Assembly (NCBI GenBank): GCA_029260055.1 | Contig: JAJDDX010000046.1 | Location: 1-64,000, forward strand | Origin: Phycisphaerae bacterium | GTDB lineage: Bacteria; Planctomycetota; Phycisphaerae; UBA1845 | Reading direction: 5' to 3' | Length of the DNA stretch: 64,000 nt | Shown here: positions 28,756 to 38,365 of the stretch, in pieces | Position numbering within the stretch: the stretch's first letter is position 1 | Layout: the number at the start of each line of letters is the position of its first letter | Made by a program: the position numbers and the translations under genes | Notes under the pieces: generated by a model | Told to the model about the DNA's origin: nothing | Databases searched by the model: none | Seen by the model: the letters and a program-made list of their open reading frames with translations, nothing else

Positions 28756-29418
28756 ATGAGTAATAAGGCCTGCGCATACTGTGGCGCTGCTGCCGACACG
28801 AGCGACCATGTCGTTCCGAAGTGCCTGTATAAAGGTGTGCCCAACATGGCGCAGGTACCGCGTATCACTGTCCCGTCCTGCCGGGAATGCAATGACGAGT
28901 TCTCGGAGGACGAGCCGCAATTCCGTGACATCTTGTCGATCGCGGGAGACCCGAACCCGGCTGTGAACTCACTCTGGGAAGGCCCGATTCCGCGCAGCTT
29001 CAAGGAGAAGGATGGGCGAGCACGCCTTGCTGCCTTGTTCGAACAGATGGTACCAGTGGTTGTGAATGGAGAAGAACGCCACATGGTCTACCCGGCGAAG
29101 GACGAACGGGTCATGCGCATCATCCGAAAGGTCGTTCGAGGGCTGGCATACCACCACGGCGTAGCGTCGGCCGTGCCGGACCGCTACGTGTGGGCCGATG
29201 TGCTCAAATACGAGATCCCGCCTACGGTGCAAGATCATCTGACGGCTGGCAACGCTGGCGAGGGTGTGCTCAAGTACCAATTCGGCGCCATCGGTACGGA
29301 CGGAATCAGCTCGGCTTGGCATCTGACGTTCTTCGAGCGGACGCCGTTTATTGGCTTGATCCTCGAGTCCCCGGATGCGAGTCGTATAGACGAGGCTTCG
29401 GCGGGCGACGTGCCCTGA
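28756..29418 (+). CDS. HNH-endonuclease-like protein
   Basis: KACAYCGAAADTSDHVVPKCLYKG...ITVPSCRECNDEFSEDE: CxxC-DHVVP-CxxCN pattern of HNH zinc-finger nucleases. Confidence 0.6.
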   Translation: MSNKACAYCGAAADTSDHVVPKCLYKGVPNMAQVPRITVPSCRECNDEFSEDEPQFRDILSIAGDPNPAVNSLWEGPIPRSFKEKDGRARLAALFEQMVPVVVNGEERHMVYPAKDERVMRIIRKVVRGLAYHHGVASAVPDRYVWADVLKYEIPPTVQDHLTAGNAGEGVLKYQFGAIGTDGISSAWHLTFFERTPFIGLILESPDASRIDEASAGDVP

Positions 29419-29553
29419 CGCACACGGCGTAGCGTAACGTCGGTAGTTCGGCATGACTGCACGCGAGACGCCGGGACGGCTGTCCCCAAGACGACGAACT
29501 CGCACAGTCTCCTCCCCGTTTGACATCGCCCATTCGTGTGCTACAATTGCATA

Positions 29554-29997
29554 ATGACGCAAATAAACAAGAAAAAGACGGATGATCAGTCCGCGGCCTG
29601 TTGTCCAACCTCAGGACGCAGCCTCGGGAAGGACCTTGGAGGGGTCATGGAACCCGGGTTCTTCAAGGCCCTGTGCGACCCCGGGCGGGTCGCCATGCTG
29701 GTTCGGCTGGCTCAGTGCTGCAAGCCGTGCACCGTGACCGAGGTAGCTGACGGCTGTCCGGTGGACGTGTCGGTCGTCTCGCGGCATCTGGCGATGCTCC
29801 GGGACGCCGGCGTGCTCGAAGCCAAGCGGCAAGGAAAAGAGGTCTACTACACCGTGCGATACTCGGCCATCATCGAGACGCTACGGGCTATTGCGGATTG
29901 CATCGAGGCGTGCTGCCCGCCGGGTGGCGAGCCCACGACGACGGGCGATCAGCCCACGACGCCGAGCGGCAAGCCCACGAAAGGAACCAAACGATGA
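29554..29997 (+). CDS. arsR: ArsR/SmtB-family metalloregulator with Cys-rich termini
   Basis: FFKALCDPGRVAMLVRLAQCCKPCTVTEVADGCPVDVSVVSRHLAMLRDAGVLEAKRQGKEVYYTVR. Confidence 0.88.
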   Translation: MTQINKKKTDDQSAACCPTSGRSLGKDLGGVMEPGFFKALCDPGRVAMLVRLAQCCKPCTVTEVADGCPVDVSVVSRHLAMLRDAGVLEAKRQGKEVYYTVRYSAIIETLRAIADCIEACCPPGGEPTTTGDQPTTPSGKPTKGTKR

Positions 29998-30848
29998 ACG
30001 AACATGACGAACTTCGCGGCCACGTGTCCAAGGCCTACGCCGAGGCCGTGACGAAGCAGGCCGGTAGCTGCTGTTGTGGTGGCGAGCCTGCGCAAAGCGG
30101 TGCGCTGGCCAAGCTGGCGGGCTACAGCAAAGAGGAACTCGACGCCCTGCCCGCAGACGCGGTGACCAACTCGTTCGGCTGCGGCAACCCGGTCATCTTC
30201 AGCGGCGTGAGCGAAGGTGACGTGGTCGTGGACCTCGGGTCGGGCGCGGGGATCGACCTGCTTCTGGCGGCCAAGCGCGTCGGTCCGACCGGCAGGGTCA
30301 TCGGCGTCGACATGACGGACGAGATGATCGAGCGGGCGAGCCAAAACATCGCAGCCGCCGGTCTTACCAACGTCGAGGTCCGCAAGGGGATCATCGAGGA
30401 CTTGCCGGTCGAAACGGGCACGGTCGACTGGGTCATCTCCAACTGTGTCATCAACTTGTCGCCGGAGAAGCCGAAGGTCTTCGCGGAGATCGCTCGCGTG
30501 CTCAAGCCCGGCGGCCGGATGCTCGTCTCTGACGTGGTCGTGCGGGATTTGCCCTTGGAGATTCGCGAGAACCAGGCTTTGTACAACTCGTGCGTGGCCG
30601 GTGCGATCAGCGAAGGTGACTACGTCGCCGGGCTCGAAAAGGCCGGGCTCGGGGATGTCGAGGTGCGCGACCGCATCACCTACGAGGCGTCGCAGCTCAC
30701 CGCGTTCATGCAGGGCGACCTGGCCGAGATCAACCGCACGCTGGCCGATTCGGGCAAGCCGCTGGTGGAGGCCGACGCGTGCGGGCTCGCGGAGTCTCTG
30801 GCCGGCAAGGTCTGGAGTGCGATCTTCTTCGCGCGACGCACGGAATAA
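29994..30848 (+). CDS. arsM: Arsenite methyltransferase
   Basis: NSFGCGNPVIFSGVSEGDVVVDLGSGAGIDLLLAAKRVGPTGRVIGVDMTDEMIERA; DWVISNCVINLSPEKPKVFAEIARVLKPGGRMLVSDVV; ATGA overlap with arsR. Confidence 0.9.
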   Translation: MNEHDELRGHVSKAYAEAVTKQAGSCCCGGEPAQSGALAKLAGYSKEELDALPADAVTNSFGCGNPVIFSGVSEGDVVVDLGSGAGIDLLLAAKRVGPTGRVIGVDMTDEMIERASQNIAAAGLTNVEVRKGIIEDLPVETGTVDWVISNCVINLSPEKPKVFAEIARVLKPGGRMLVSDVVVRDLPLEIRENQALYNSCVAGAISEGDYVAGLEKAGLGDVEVRDRITYEASQLTAFMQGDLAEINRTLADSGKPLVEADACGLAESLAGKVWSAIFFARRTE

Positions 30849-31154
30849 GTGCCGGCCGCCGTGGCGCTGTATTGGTTAATCTTACAGTGTTCCGATCACG
30901 CCTGCGCGGCAAACCCCTAGGCGGTGCGTCTATGGGCTATTGCACTGGTTCCCTTGCGCCTAATGTCCTGTCACGCCTGCGGCACGACGGATGCGCCTGG
31001 TATTGACCGTCCGCATTGGGTAGGATGGGCCTAGATGCGGTGGTGGTTGCGACGCCGGGCCCGTCGCACTTACCTTTCGACCGCCGCCAAGCCGCTTTTT
31101 AGTGGTTCACTAGCCACGCCGCGCGAACGCGCGAACGCGCGGAAGGAGGGAAGT

Positions 31155-33227
31155 ATGTTCATCCGGGCTACCATACTGCTCGCGACCTTGTGGTTTGCCG
31201 TCGGCTCCATTCCCATGGCGGCCGGGCAGACCGTCCACCATGTGGATGATGACGCGCTCGCCGGCGGGAATGGCGCGACTTGGGCTACCGCTTTTCGCCA
31301 TCTTCGCGACGCGCTGGCCGAGGCATCCGCCGGGGATGAGATTCGCGTGGCCGGCGGCATCTACAGGCCCGATCAGGACGAGGCCGGTAGCGCGACGCCC
31401 GGCGACCGCACCGAGTCGTTCCAGATTGTCACGGGTGCGACACTTGCCGGCGGATACCGCGGCTGCCCGGGCGGCAACTGCGCCGGCGGTGATCCGAATG
31501 AACGGAATCTAGCTCTGTACGAGACCGTGCTCAGTGGTGATCTGGCGGGCGATGATGTGGCCGACTTGGCCGGTTTCTTGGCCTGCTACTCCGGAAGCGG
31601 CAACGTCCGCGTGCCGGAATGTGCCCCATTCGATACCGATAGTGACCTGGACGTAGACGCGATCGACGGGCGTATTGACGACAACAGCTATCATGTGGTC
31701 GTGGCGAGCGGGACCACCGCGGCCACCACCCTGGACGGCTTTGTGATCAAGGCTGGGAACGCGGACGGTCCAGCGGCATCCGGCCAAGACAAAGGCGGCG
31801 GGATTTACAACGATGGCGGCGCGCTGACCGTGACCCGCTGCACCATCGTCGTCAACGCGGCTGAGCTTCGCGGCGCGGGCGCGTATAACCTCGGCGCCGG
31901 CGCGGTCATGACGGAGTGTGATTTCAACAACAACAGGGTGCTGGGCAACTCGAAGGAGTCCGGCGGCGGCGGCCTCTTCAACTCCGGCGGCAACCCGACG
32001 GTGTCCGATTGCGGCTTTACCGGCAACATTGCACCGTTTGCCGGCGGCGGACTGATGGTCGATGTCGGCGGTGGCCAGCAAGTCGTACGTTGCACGTTCA
32101 CCGCGAATGTGTCCTTTGGCGGCGCCGGACTCTCCTGCGTCAGCGGGCATACCGTCGTGGAGGATTGCACCTTCACGGAGAACCACGCGTTGCACGCGGG
32201 CGGGGGAATCGACTTGATCGGCGATAGCCTCACGGTACAGCGTTGCCGGTTCGAGCGGAACCTGGCTGACACCTACGGCGGCGCGATGTTTACCGACAAC
32301 AACGTCGGTTCGACGTTTGTCGATTGTACGTTCATCGACAACACGGCCATTGCCGAGGGCGGAGCGCTGTCCCTGCTGACGGGAACGCCGACCAGGATCA
32401 TCAACTCCCGTTTCTTCGGGAATGTGGCGGACCGGATTGACGGGATCGGCTCAGCAGGCGGGGCCATCGCGCTGGCCGCAGTCGACATCGCAGTGACGAA
32501 CTGTCTGTTCAGCGGTAACCTGTCGGAAAGGGGCGGGGCCGTCGAGTTTGTGTCCTCCACCAACAGCACGCTTACCTTTGACGGATGTACCTTCACGGCT
32601 AACACCGCACTGGATTCCGGGGGCGGCCTCTTCTCGTTTGGCAGTAGCGGCGTCACCACGCTACGGAATTGCATTCTCTGGAAGAACACTGACCCAAACG
32701 GCAGCGGCGTGTCAGCTCAAATATCTGCAATGGCCCCGAACGTCTTCTTCAGCGTCATCCAAGACGATGACCCCAACGATGCTTCGATACCCTTCGGCGG
32801 CGCGGCTCAGGGTAACATCGACGATGCGCCGATCTTCGTGGATGCCGACGGGCCTGACGATGTTCCCGGTACCGAGGACGACGACCTGCGACTCGCGGCG
32901 GGCTCGCCCTGCATTGACGCGGGCGACAGCTCAGCCGTCCCGCCTGATCTGGACGACATCGACGGCGACGGCGATACGGCCGAGCGAACGCCGCACGATC
33001 TTGGGCACGATGCTAGGTTCGTTGACGACCTGAGCGTCGTTGACTCGGGAGTGGCCGATCCGCCGGACTACCCGCAGGTAGTCGACATGGGTGCGCTCGA
33101 GGCGCCAGGCGTCGGCGGTCCTATTCCCGCGGTTTCCGAATGGGGCATGGGTGTGATGCTGCTACTGCTGCTGACCGCGGCGACGCTCGCATTGGGGCGG
33201 CGCGGTTTCGGCGTTCACAGCGTGTAG
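31155..33227 (+). CDS. Secreted right-handed beta-helix (Pmp-like) protein with C-terminal IPTL-CTERM-like sorting signal
   Basis: Signal peptide; repeated GGGI/GGGL-x-x-x-G-V/C-T-F-x-x-N rungs; C-term PIPAVSEWGMGVMLLLLLTAATLALGRRGF. Confidence 0.8.
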   Translation: MFIRATILLATLWFAVGSIPMAAGQTVHHVDDDALAGGNGATWATAFRHLRDALAEASAGDEIRVAGGIYRPDQDEAGSATPGDRTESFQIVTGATLAGGYRGCPGGNCAGGDPNERNLALYETVLSGDLAGDDVADLAGFLACYSGSGNVRVPECAPFDTDSDLDVDAIDGRIDDNSYHVVVASGTTAATTLDGFVIKAGNADGPAASGQDKGGGIYNDGGALTVTRCTIVVNAAELRGAGAYNLGAGAVMTECDFNNNRVLGNSKESGGGGLFNSGGNPTVSDCGFTGNIAPFAGGGLMVDVGGGQQVVRCTFTANVSFGGAGLSCVSGHTVVEDCTFTENHALHAGGGIDLIGDSLTVQRCRFERNLADTYGGAMFTDNNVGSTFVDCTFIDNTAIAEGGALSLLTGTPTRIINSRFFGNVADRIDGIGSAGGAIALAAVDIAVTNCLFSGNLSERGGAVEFVSSTNSTLTFDGCTFTANTALDSGGGLFSFGSSGVTTLRNCILWKNTDPNGSGVSAQISAMAPNVFFSVIQDDDPNDASIPFGGAAQGNIDDAPIFVDADGPDDVPGTEDDDLRLAAGSPCIDAGDSSAVPPDLDDIDGDGDTAERTPHDLGHDARFVDDLSVVDSGVADPPDYPQVVDMGALEAPGVGGPIPAVSEWGMGVMLLLLLTAATLALGRRGFGVHSV

Positions 33228-33245
33228 TCGGCAGGATGGGGCTCA

Positions 33246-33289
33246 GTGAGTAGGCCGGGCTACAAATAAGTGTAGCCCGCCGTGCTCAC
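33246..33289. terminator. Hairpin downstream of the beta-helix gene
   Basis: gtgagtaggccgggctac-aaataagt-gtagcccgccgtgctcac, 15/18 paired; no U-tract, so terminator versus REP is uncertain. Confidence 0.45.
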
Positions 33290-33660
33290 CGGTCAGGCCG
33301 ACGCTCATCTCCCCACAAGCGTCGTCCCAACTCGTGAACCCGGCGGGCCACCACATCGAAGCTGTGTTCCGCATCCGTGTAAGAATAGGAACCCGACTTC
33401 ATTCATCCCCCTCATGCAATCGCATGTGGTCGGCTCCCCGTGCCATTCCGCCGGTCAGTTTTGCATGTGGCGTGCCGTAGCGTCCGCGTCGCCGTCCCGC
33501 GGCGGCAGCCTTCCTATAAACGTTGATGAGTCAAGGACTTACGGGTTCGATCGGGGTGCGGCTGTGCGACGGCGGTGTGTCCGATTGTTGGGCTGTGACT
33601 ACCGGTACGCTGCCGAACTGGGCTTATCTGCACAGGTGGGAGAATAGGTAAGACGTGGTG

Positions 33661-34740
33661 CTACCCGCCTTCGTTGGCGCTGTCTTCGTCCTGGTCTTCT
33701 GAAACCACCAGCAGCGGAATCGCTTCGCCGAGTCGCGTGAGGGTGCCGAGTTCGGCAAATCGTTCGTTTTGCAGATGGCTGACCTTCTGCTCACACCATG
33801 AACGCTCGGCCTTGGAATCCTCGCCGGTCAACTTGGCCCGCCACGATTCGAGGATCTCGATCTCGACCAACGTGACCGCTCGGACGGCGTCGCCACGGGC
33901 TTGCTTGCCGGCGAACCACTCGTGGCACAATTCCTCCATCTGCGTAAGAAGTGCCAGGCCCGCGACGTGGCCGCCTCGGTTCGCCGTGAGCTGGCACCTC
34001 AATACGCGCGCGAAGAAAGTGTAGCGCATGGTCTCAGGCCGAAGTGTGGCAAGTGGACGATCGAGGATCGACAAGGCCGGGCCGGGATCCTCCTCATCCG
34101 CGCGCAGCGCGGCCTGCCACAGTGCCGCAGCGGCTGCGACTCGCGGGTCGCGGTCCTCGAGCAGGATTGACAGACGCGACGCGGCGCGGCGCGCGGTGCG
34201 CTTGCCATCATCCTGTTCGGCACTCAGAAACGCCCGCAGGCCGGCTGCGAAGGCGCCCAGTCTATTGTAACGATGATTCAGTTCCGCCCAGCCCTCGTTC
34301 TTCATATCGACGCCGTCATCGTCGAGGATCTTCGCAACCCGGGCGAGCGCGGCGTCAGCGCGCTCGCATGCTTGCATGATCACGGGCGCTTGCTCTGTGA
34401 CCGTTTCGTCGAGTCCCAGGAGCTTGGCCGAACACGCGGGCTCGAGTTCATACGCCAGGACGAGGTTGGCTGCTTTCAACAATGCGTCCGCCCGCGCGCC
34501 GGTATCGCCCTCGTCCTCGGCTCGCGCGAGAGCATCAGCCACACTCGCCTCGGTCGCCTTGATGAATGCGGCTTCATCTTCAAAGCCGTCAGGAGTCGCC
34601 AGTCGAGCCGGCACGGGTTCCGCTTTCGGACTGGCGGCGGACGTCTCGTCTTCCGGGCCGGGTTGCCCCGCGAGGGCGGCCAGCGCGGGCATGATGATCG
34701 CAGCCAACGAGACACATGTGATTGAAGTGTGAGCTACCAT
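33661..34740 (-). CDS. Secreted/anchored helical hypothetical protein
   Basis: MVAHTSITCVSLAAIIMPALAALAGQ signal; alpha-helical, TPR-like. Confidence 0.6.
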   Translation of the reverse strand: MVAHTSITCVSLAAIIMPALAALAGQPGPEDETSAASPKAEPVPARLATPDGFEDEAAFIKATEASVADALARAEDEGDTGARADALLKAANLVLAYELEPACSAKLLGLDETVTEQAPVIMQACERADAALARVAKILDDDGVDMKNEGWAELNHRYNRLGAFAAGLRAFLSAEQDDGKRTARRAASRLSILLEDRDPRVAAAAALWQAALRADEEDPGPALSILDRPLATLRPETMRYTFFARVLRCQLTANRGGHVAGLALLTQMEELCHEWFAGKQARGDAVRAVTLVEIEILESWRAKLTGEDSKAERSWCEQKVSHLQNERFAELGTLTRLGEAIPLLVVSEDQDEDSANEGG

Positions 34741-34971
34741 GATGGCTGCGAGTGTACCGACGAGCCGGCCTGACGGAAACCGCGCGAGGGCATGGATCTT
34801 GTCTCCGGGCAAGCTGGACTGTGACTACGTTGACGAAGCGGTTTGCCGTGCCTAGACTTCTGTGCATACGCGCCCGAAGCGGGCCGGGCACGGCGCGGCT
34901 CCGCCGCGACCGTCCTGCCTTACTGGTCTGACTTCTCCGGGTGTTGCTATCGGCATCACGGGACCGACCCA

Positions 34972-35919
34972 TTGACTCAATCGAACCTTGCACAGTCCGA
35001 AGCCGCTGAGAAACCCGTTGAGGGCCATGAGCACTCCGCCTCGACGACGCTCACGGGCCGAGCGGTCTTGTTCGTGTGGCTCATGTCGGTTCTGTTGCAC
35101 GTGGGCGGGCTTGCTTCGATGTTCGTGGTCGTCTTCCCCTACGCCTCGCGCGGCCAGGAAGAGCTGCCGTTGGCTCATGTGGATTTCGTCGGCTCGATCG
35201 ACCGGGAGCCGTTCATCAGGCCGGAACCAGAGTTGAGCTTGACCGCTACTGGTGAGGATCCTCTCGACACGCGCGTGGCCCCGAAGCCGGAAGACGGCCT
35301 GTCCGACGTCGCGATGACGAAGAAGCCCGAATTGTCGATCATCGGAATCGGTGCCGGCGGCGGCGACTTCTCCAAATACGGTCTGACGGCCGGGAAGGGC
35401 AAGGGTCCCGAGTTCTTCGGCATCGGGGGTTCGGCTCGCGGTGCTCGCCGAATCGTCTACGTGGTCGATCAGAGTGGATCGATGCTCGACACCTTCGTGC
35501 ATGTTCGTGAGGAACTCATGCGGTCGATCGGGGCGCTGCGACGCAGTCAGAAGTTCCATGTCATCTTCTTCAATGCGGGCGAGCCGCTGGAGAACCCGCC
35601 CAGGCGACTGGTCAGCGCCATCAGCGCACAAAAAACGGCTTTCTTCCGCTTTCTCGAGAATGTCTTCCCCGAAGGCAGTACGCGGCCCGGCCGAGCGCTG
35701 CGCCGCGCACTGGCCACCGAGCCGGATCTAGTCTACTTCCTGACTGACGGCGCGTTTGATGAGAGCGTCGTGGAGAAACTGGATCAATGGAATCGTGATC
35801 GTCGCGTGCGCATCTTCACGATCGCGTTCTTTGACCGCGGCGGCGCCGAGCTTCTCGAACGGATCGCAAGGGAGCACGGCGGCGAATTCAAGTTTGTGTC
35901 CGACGATGATCTTCCATAG
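34972..35919 (+). CDS. vWA-domain protein with N-terminal TonB-like TM helix
   Basis: MIDAS VVDQSGSM, LTDGAFDESV; TM VLFVWLMSVLLHVGGLASMFVVVFPY; TTG start inferred from frame. Confidence 0.75.
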   Translation: MTQSNLAQSEAAEKPVEGHEHSASTTLTGRAVLFVWLMSVLLHVGGLASMFVVVFPYASRGQEELPLAHVDFVGSIDREPFIRPEPELSLTATGEDPLDTRVAPKPEDGLSDVAMTKKPELSIIGIGAGGGDFSKYGLTAGKGKGPEFFGIGGSARGARRIVYVVDQSGSMLDTFVHVREELMRSIGALRRSQKFHVIFFNAGEPLENPPRRLVSAISAQKTAFFRFLENVFPEGSTRPGRALRRALATEPDLVYFLTDGAFDESVVEKLDQWNRDRRVRIFTIAFFDRGGAELLERIAREHGGEFKFVSDDDLP

Positions 35920-37030
35920 AGCTTCAGTTCCATCTTCGGCGCGCGTGCGCCCTTCCCGCCGTGCGGTCTTAGGAACGTGCATCGTTCTTCTTGCCGGCGC
36001 CGCCGATGCGCCGGCTGACCAAGTCGTGGTCACGGGCACAAGCTACTCGGGCGCGTCGATCCTCGGTTTGGAGGCGGGACGGCTTCGGTTTCTGACCGCC
36101 TCGGGCAAGGTACAGACACCGTGGATCAGCGAAGTAGATTGGATGATCATCGATCGCGGGGTCGCGTTGGCGGACTTGAACGAGGCCGAGCAATACGTCA
36201 GCCATGACGATCCGGGCAGAGCGATCGAGAGATACCGTCGCGCGCTCCGCACATCCGACCCCTCATGGGCGGAACTCATTGAAGTCCGGTTGCTTTCGGC
36301 GTGCGACCATGCCGGGCGTCTGGGAGAGTCCGCGCAGGCCTTCATTCGAGTCGTCCGTGGCGCGCAGTCAGGACCTGCGGTTGCGGCGCGCTTGATCCCG
36401 GATGTGCCGATTCGAAAGAAGAATGCCGCCGCCGGGCGTGCCGTCCAGATCCTCGATACCGCCATCGAGAAGGCCGAGACCGAAGAGACGAAGGCGATGT
36501 ACCGCCTGCTGAGATTCGATGTGCTCCGGTTGACCGATGATCAGCGGGCGGCGGCGGACGCACCGAACGTCGTCGCACTGACCGTGCCTTCCGATGCCCG
36601 GAGCCGGCGTGTTTTCGACATCAAGCTCGCCGCGCTGACGATCGTCGCCGCCGGCTCGGTGGATGCCGTGTGGTGGGACGGGCTTGATCGAGCGATCCGC
36701 GTGGCACCGCAGGAGAATCTGGCGGGTTTGCTGATGCTGAAAGGCCGGACGCTGGCCAAACATGCCTCCACGCGTGAGGATATGATTCGTGCCAGTTGGC
36801 CGCTCATGCGCGTGGCCATCCATTTGCGCGACGATCCTGCCGTGGCCGAGGCGCTGTATGAAGCCGCGCTCATCGTCGAGCGGCTCGGTCGACTGCAAAA
36901 GGCCGTGGTGCTCTTGGCCGAGTGCCTGGCCCACAAGAGTTGCGACGAGCCCGTGCGGGGACTCGCTTCCGAGGCCATGGTGCGCGTGCGCGAAGCTCTG
37001 GCGCGCGTGGGGCCGAGCAGTGGTTCATAG
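35906..37030 (+). CDS. Secreted TPR-like hypothetical protein
   Basis: Overlaps end of vWA gene by 14 nt; signal RAVLGTCIVLLAGAADAPA; helical repeats. Confidence 0.6.
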   Translation: MIFHRASVPSSARVRPSRRAVLGTCIVLLAGAADAPADQVVVTGTSYSGASILGLEAGRLRFLTASGKVQTPWISEVDWMIIDRGVALADLNEAEQYVSHDDPGRAIERYRRALRTSDPSWAELIEVRLLSACDHAGRLGESAQAFIRVVRGAQSGPAVAARLIPDVPIRKKNAAAGRAVQILDTAIEKAETEETKAMYRLLRFDVLRLTDDQRAAADAPNVVALTVPSDARSRRVFDIKLAALTIVAAGSVDAVWWDGLDRAIRVAPQENLAGLLMLKGRTLAKHASTREDMIRASWPLMRVAIHLRDDPAVAEALYEAALIVERLGRLQKAVVLLAECLAHKSCDEPVRGLASEAMVRVREALARVGPSSGS

Positions 37031-37038
37031 GGAGCGTG

Positions 37039-37057
37039 CTAACGAGAATCTCGTTAG
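37039..37057. promoter_or_regulatory. Perfect palindrome upstream of exbB, possible operator
   Basis: CTAACGAGA-A-TCTCGTTAG, 53 bp before the ExbB ORF start. Confidence 0.4.
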
Positions 37058-37091
37058 TGCGACATAGAGTGACATTAAGCGGGAGAACGAA

Positions 37092-37904
37092 GTGTTCTTA
37101 CGAATCGGTATGATGGCGGTTGCGGCCGCGGCGGTCGTGTGTCTTCTTCTCGCACTTCCCGCGGTGGCGCAGACCGGGTCGGGCGCCGTCGACGCGAGTG
37201 CGTCCGACATCAACTACTTCGACTTCTTCGTCACCAAGGGCGGCTGGATCACCTTCGGATTGATCCTGCTCTCCATCGTCACGATCGCACTCACGATCGA
37301 ACATGCCATGTCGATCCGCCGTGCCACGATCGTGCCGCCGGATGCGCTCGAACGCACGCGCGCCTATATCGACAAGAAGCAATACCTGGAAGCGATCAAG
37401 TTCACCGCCGACGAGCCCAGCATGTTGGGGCACGTGCTCCATGCCGGCCTGACGGAAGCGTCGAACGGCTTCACGGCGATGGAGCGGGCGTTGGAGGAAT
37501 CGCTCGAGGAGCGGTCAGCCAGGCTCTTTCGCAAGACGGAATACATGCACATCATCGGCAACGTCGCGCCGATGATCGGGCTGCTCGGCACTGTCACCGG
37601 CATGATCCTGCTGTTCGCCGAGATACATGCCGCGGACGCGTTCCCGGGCGCGCGGGACGTGGCCGATCGAATCGCCATCGCGCTGATCACGACGTTCTGG
37701 GGTCTGGCCGTCGCCATTCCCGCATTGAGCATATTCGCGATCTTCCGGAACCGGATCGACGTGTTGACGGCGGAGTGCGCTCTGGCGGCAGAGAGCGTCC
37801 TCGACGTCTTCAAACCGGGCTCGTCGGCAGCGCCGACCGCAACGGCCAAACCACCGGCCGGCGGCGCGGCTGAGACGACGCCACCTGGAACCCGCGCGAG
37901 CTAG
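37092..37904 (+). CDS. exbB: MotA/TolQ/ExbB proton channel family protein
   Basis: ITFGLILLSIVTIALTIEH; NVAPMIGLLGTVTGMILLFAEI; IAIALITTFWGLAVAIPALSIFAIFRNRID. Confidence 0.93.
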   Translation: MFLRIGMMAVAAAAVVCLLLALPAVAQTGSGAVDASASDINYFDFFVTKGGWITFGLILLSIVTIALTIEHAMSIRRATIVPPDALERTRAYIDKKQYLEAIKFTADEPSMLGHVLHAGLTEASNGFTAMERALEESLEERSARLFRKTEYMHIIGNVAPMIGLLGTVTGMILLFAEIHAADAFPGARDVADRIAIALITTFWGLAVAIPALSIFAIFRNRIDVLTAECALAAESVLDVFKPGSSAAPTATAKPPAGGAAETTPPGTRAS

Positions 37905-37909
37905 GTAAT

Positions 37910-38365
37910 ATGCGTATAGGACGCGATCGCTATTCCGGCCCCGCCACCTTGGCGTTCAATGCGACGCCGATGGTCGACATCATATTCATGCTGACCATCT
38001 TCTTCATGTTGGTCAGCCGCTTCTCCTCGGCGGAGCAGATCGCCATGCAGTTGCCCAAGCCGGACGAGAGCAAGGCGCGGGTCGAGAAGATCCGGGAGCG
38101 GGTGATCGTCAACTGTCGGCTCGAGAATCCGAACGATCCTACCAACAGCGCGGTCTTGTACAGTATCGGGCCGAACCGCCCGGAGCCGCTCGATGTACTC
38201 GCCGATCGCTTCGTGGCGATGAAACGCGAAACGCCGGGCATGAAGGTCGTCGTGCGTGCCGATCGTCGTCTGCCCTACGGCCCGGTTCGTGAAGTAATGC
38301 GGGTGATCGCGGGAAGCGGGGTCGAGGTGCTCAACGTGGTAGCGCATGTGGCGGAGGTCGAGTGA
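37910..38365 (+). CDS. exbD: ExbD/TolR family protein 1
   Basis: ATPMVDIIFMLTIFFMLVSRF; VVVRADRRLPYGPVREVMRVI. Confidence 0.92.
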   Translation: MRIGRDRYSGPATLAFNATPMVDIIFMLTIFFMLVSRFSSAEQIAMQLPKPDESKARVEKIRERVIVNCRLENPNDPTNSAVLYSIGPNRPEPLDVLADRFVAMKRETPGMKVVVRADRRLPYGPVREVMRVIAGSGVEVLNVVAHVAEVE

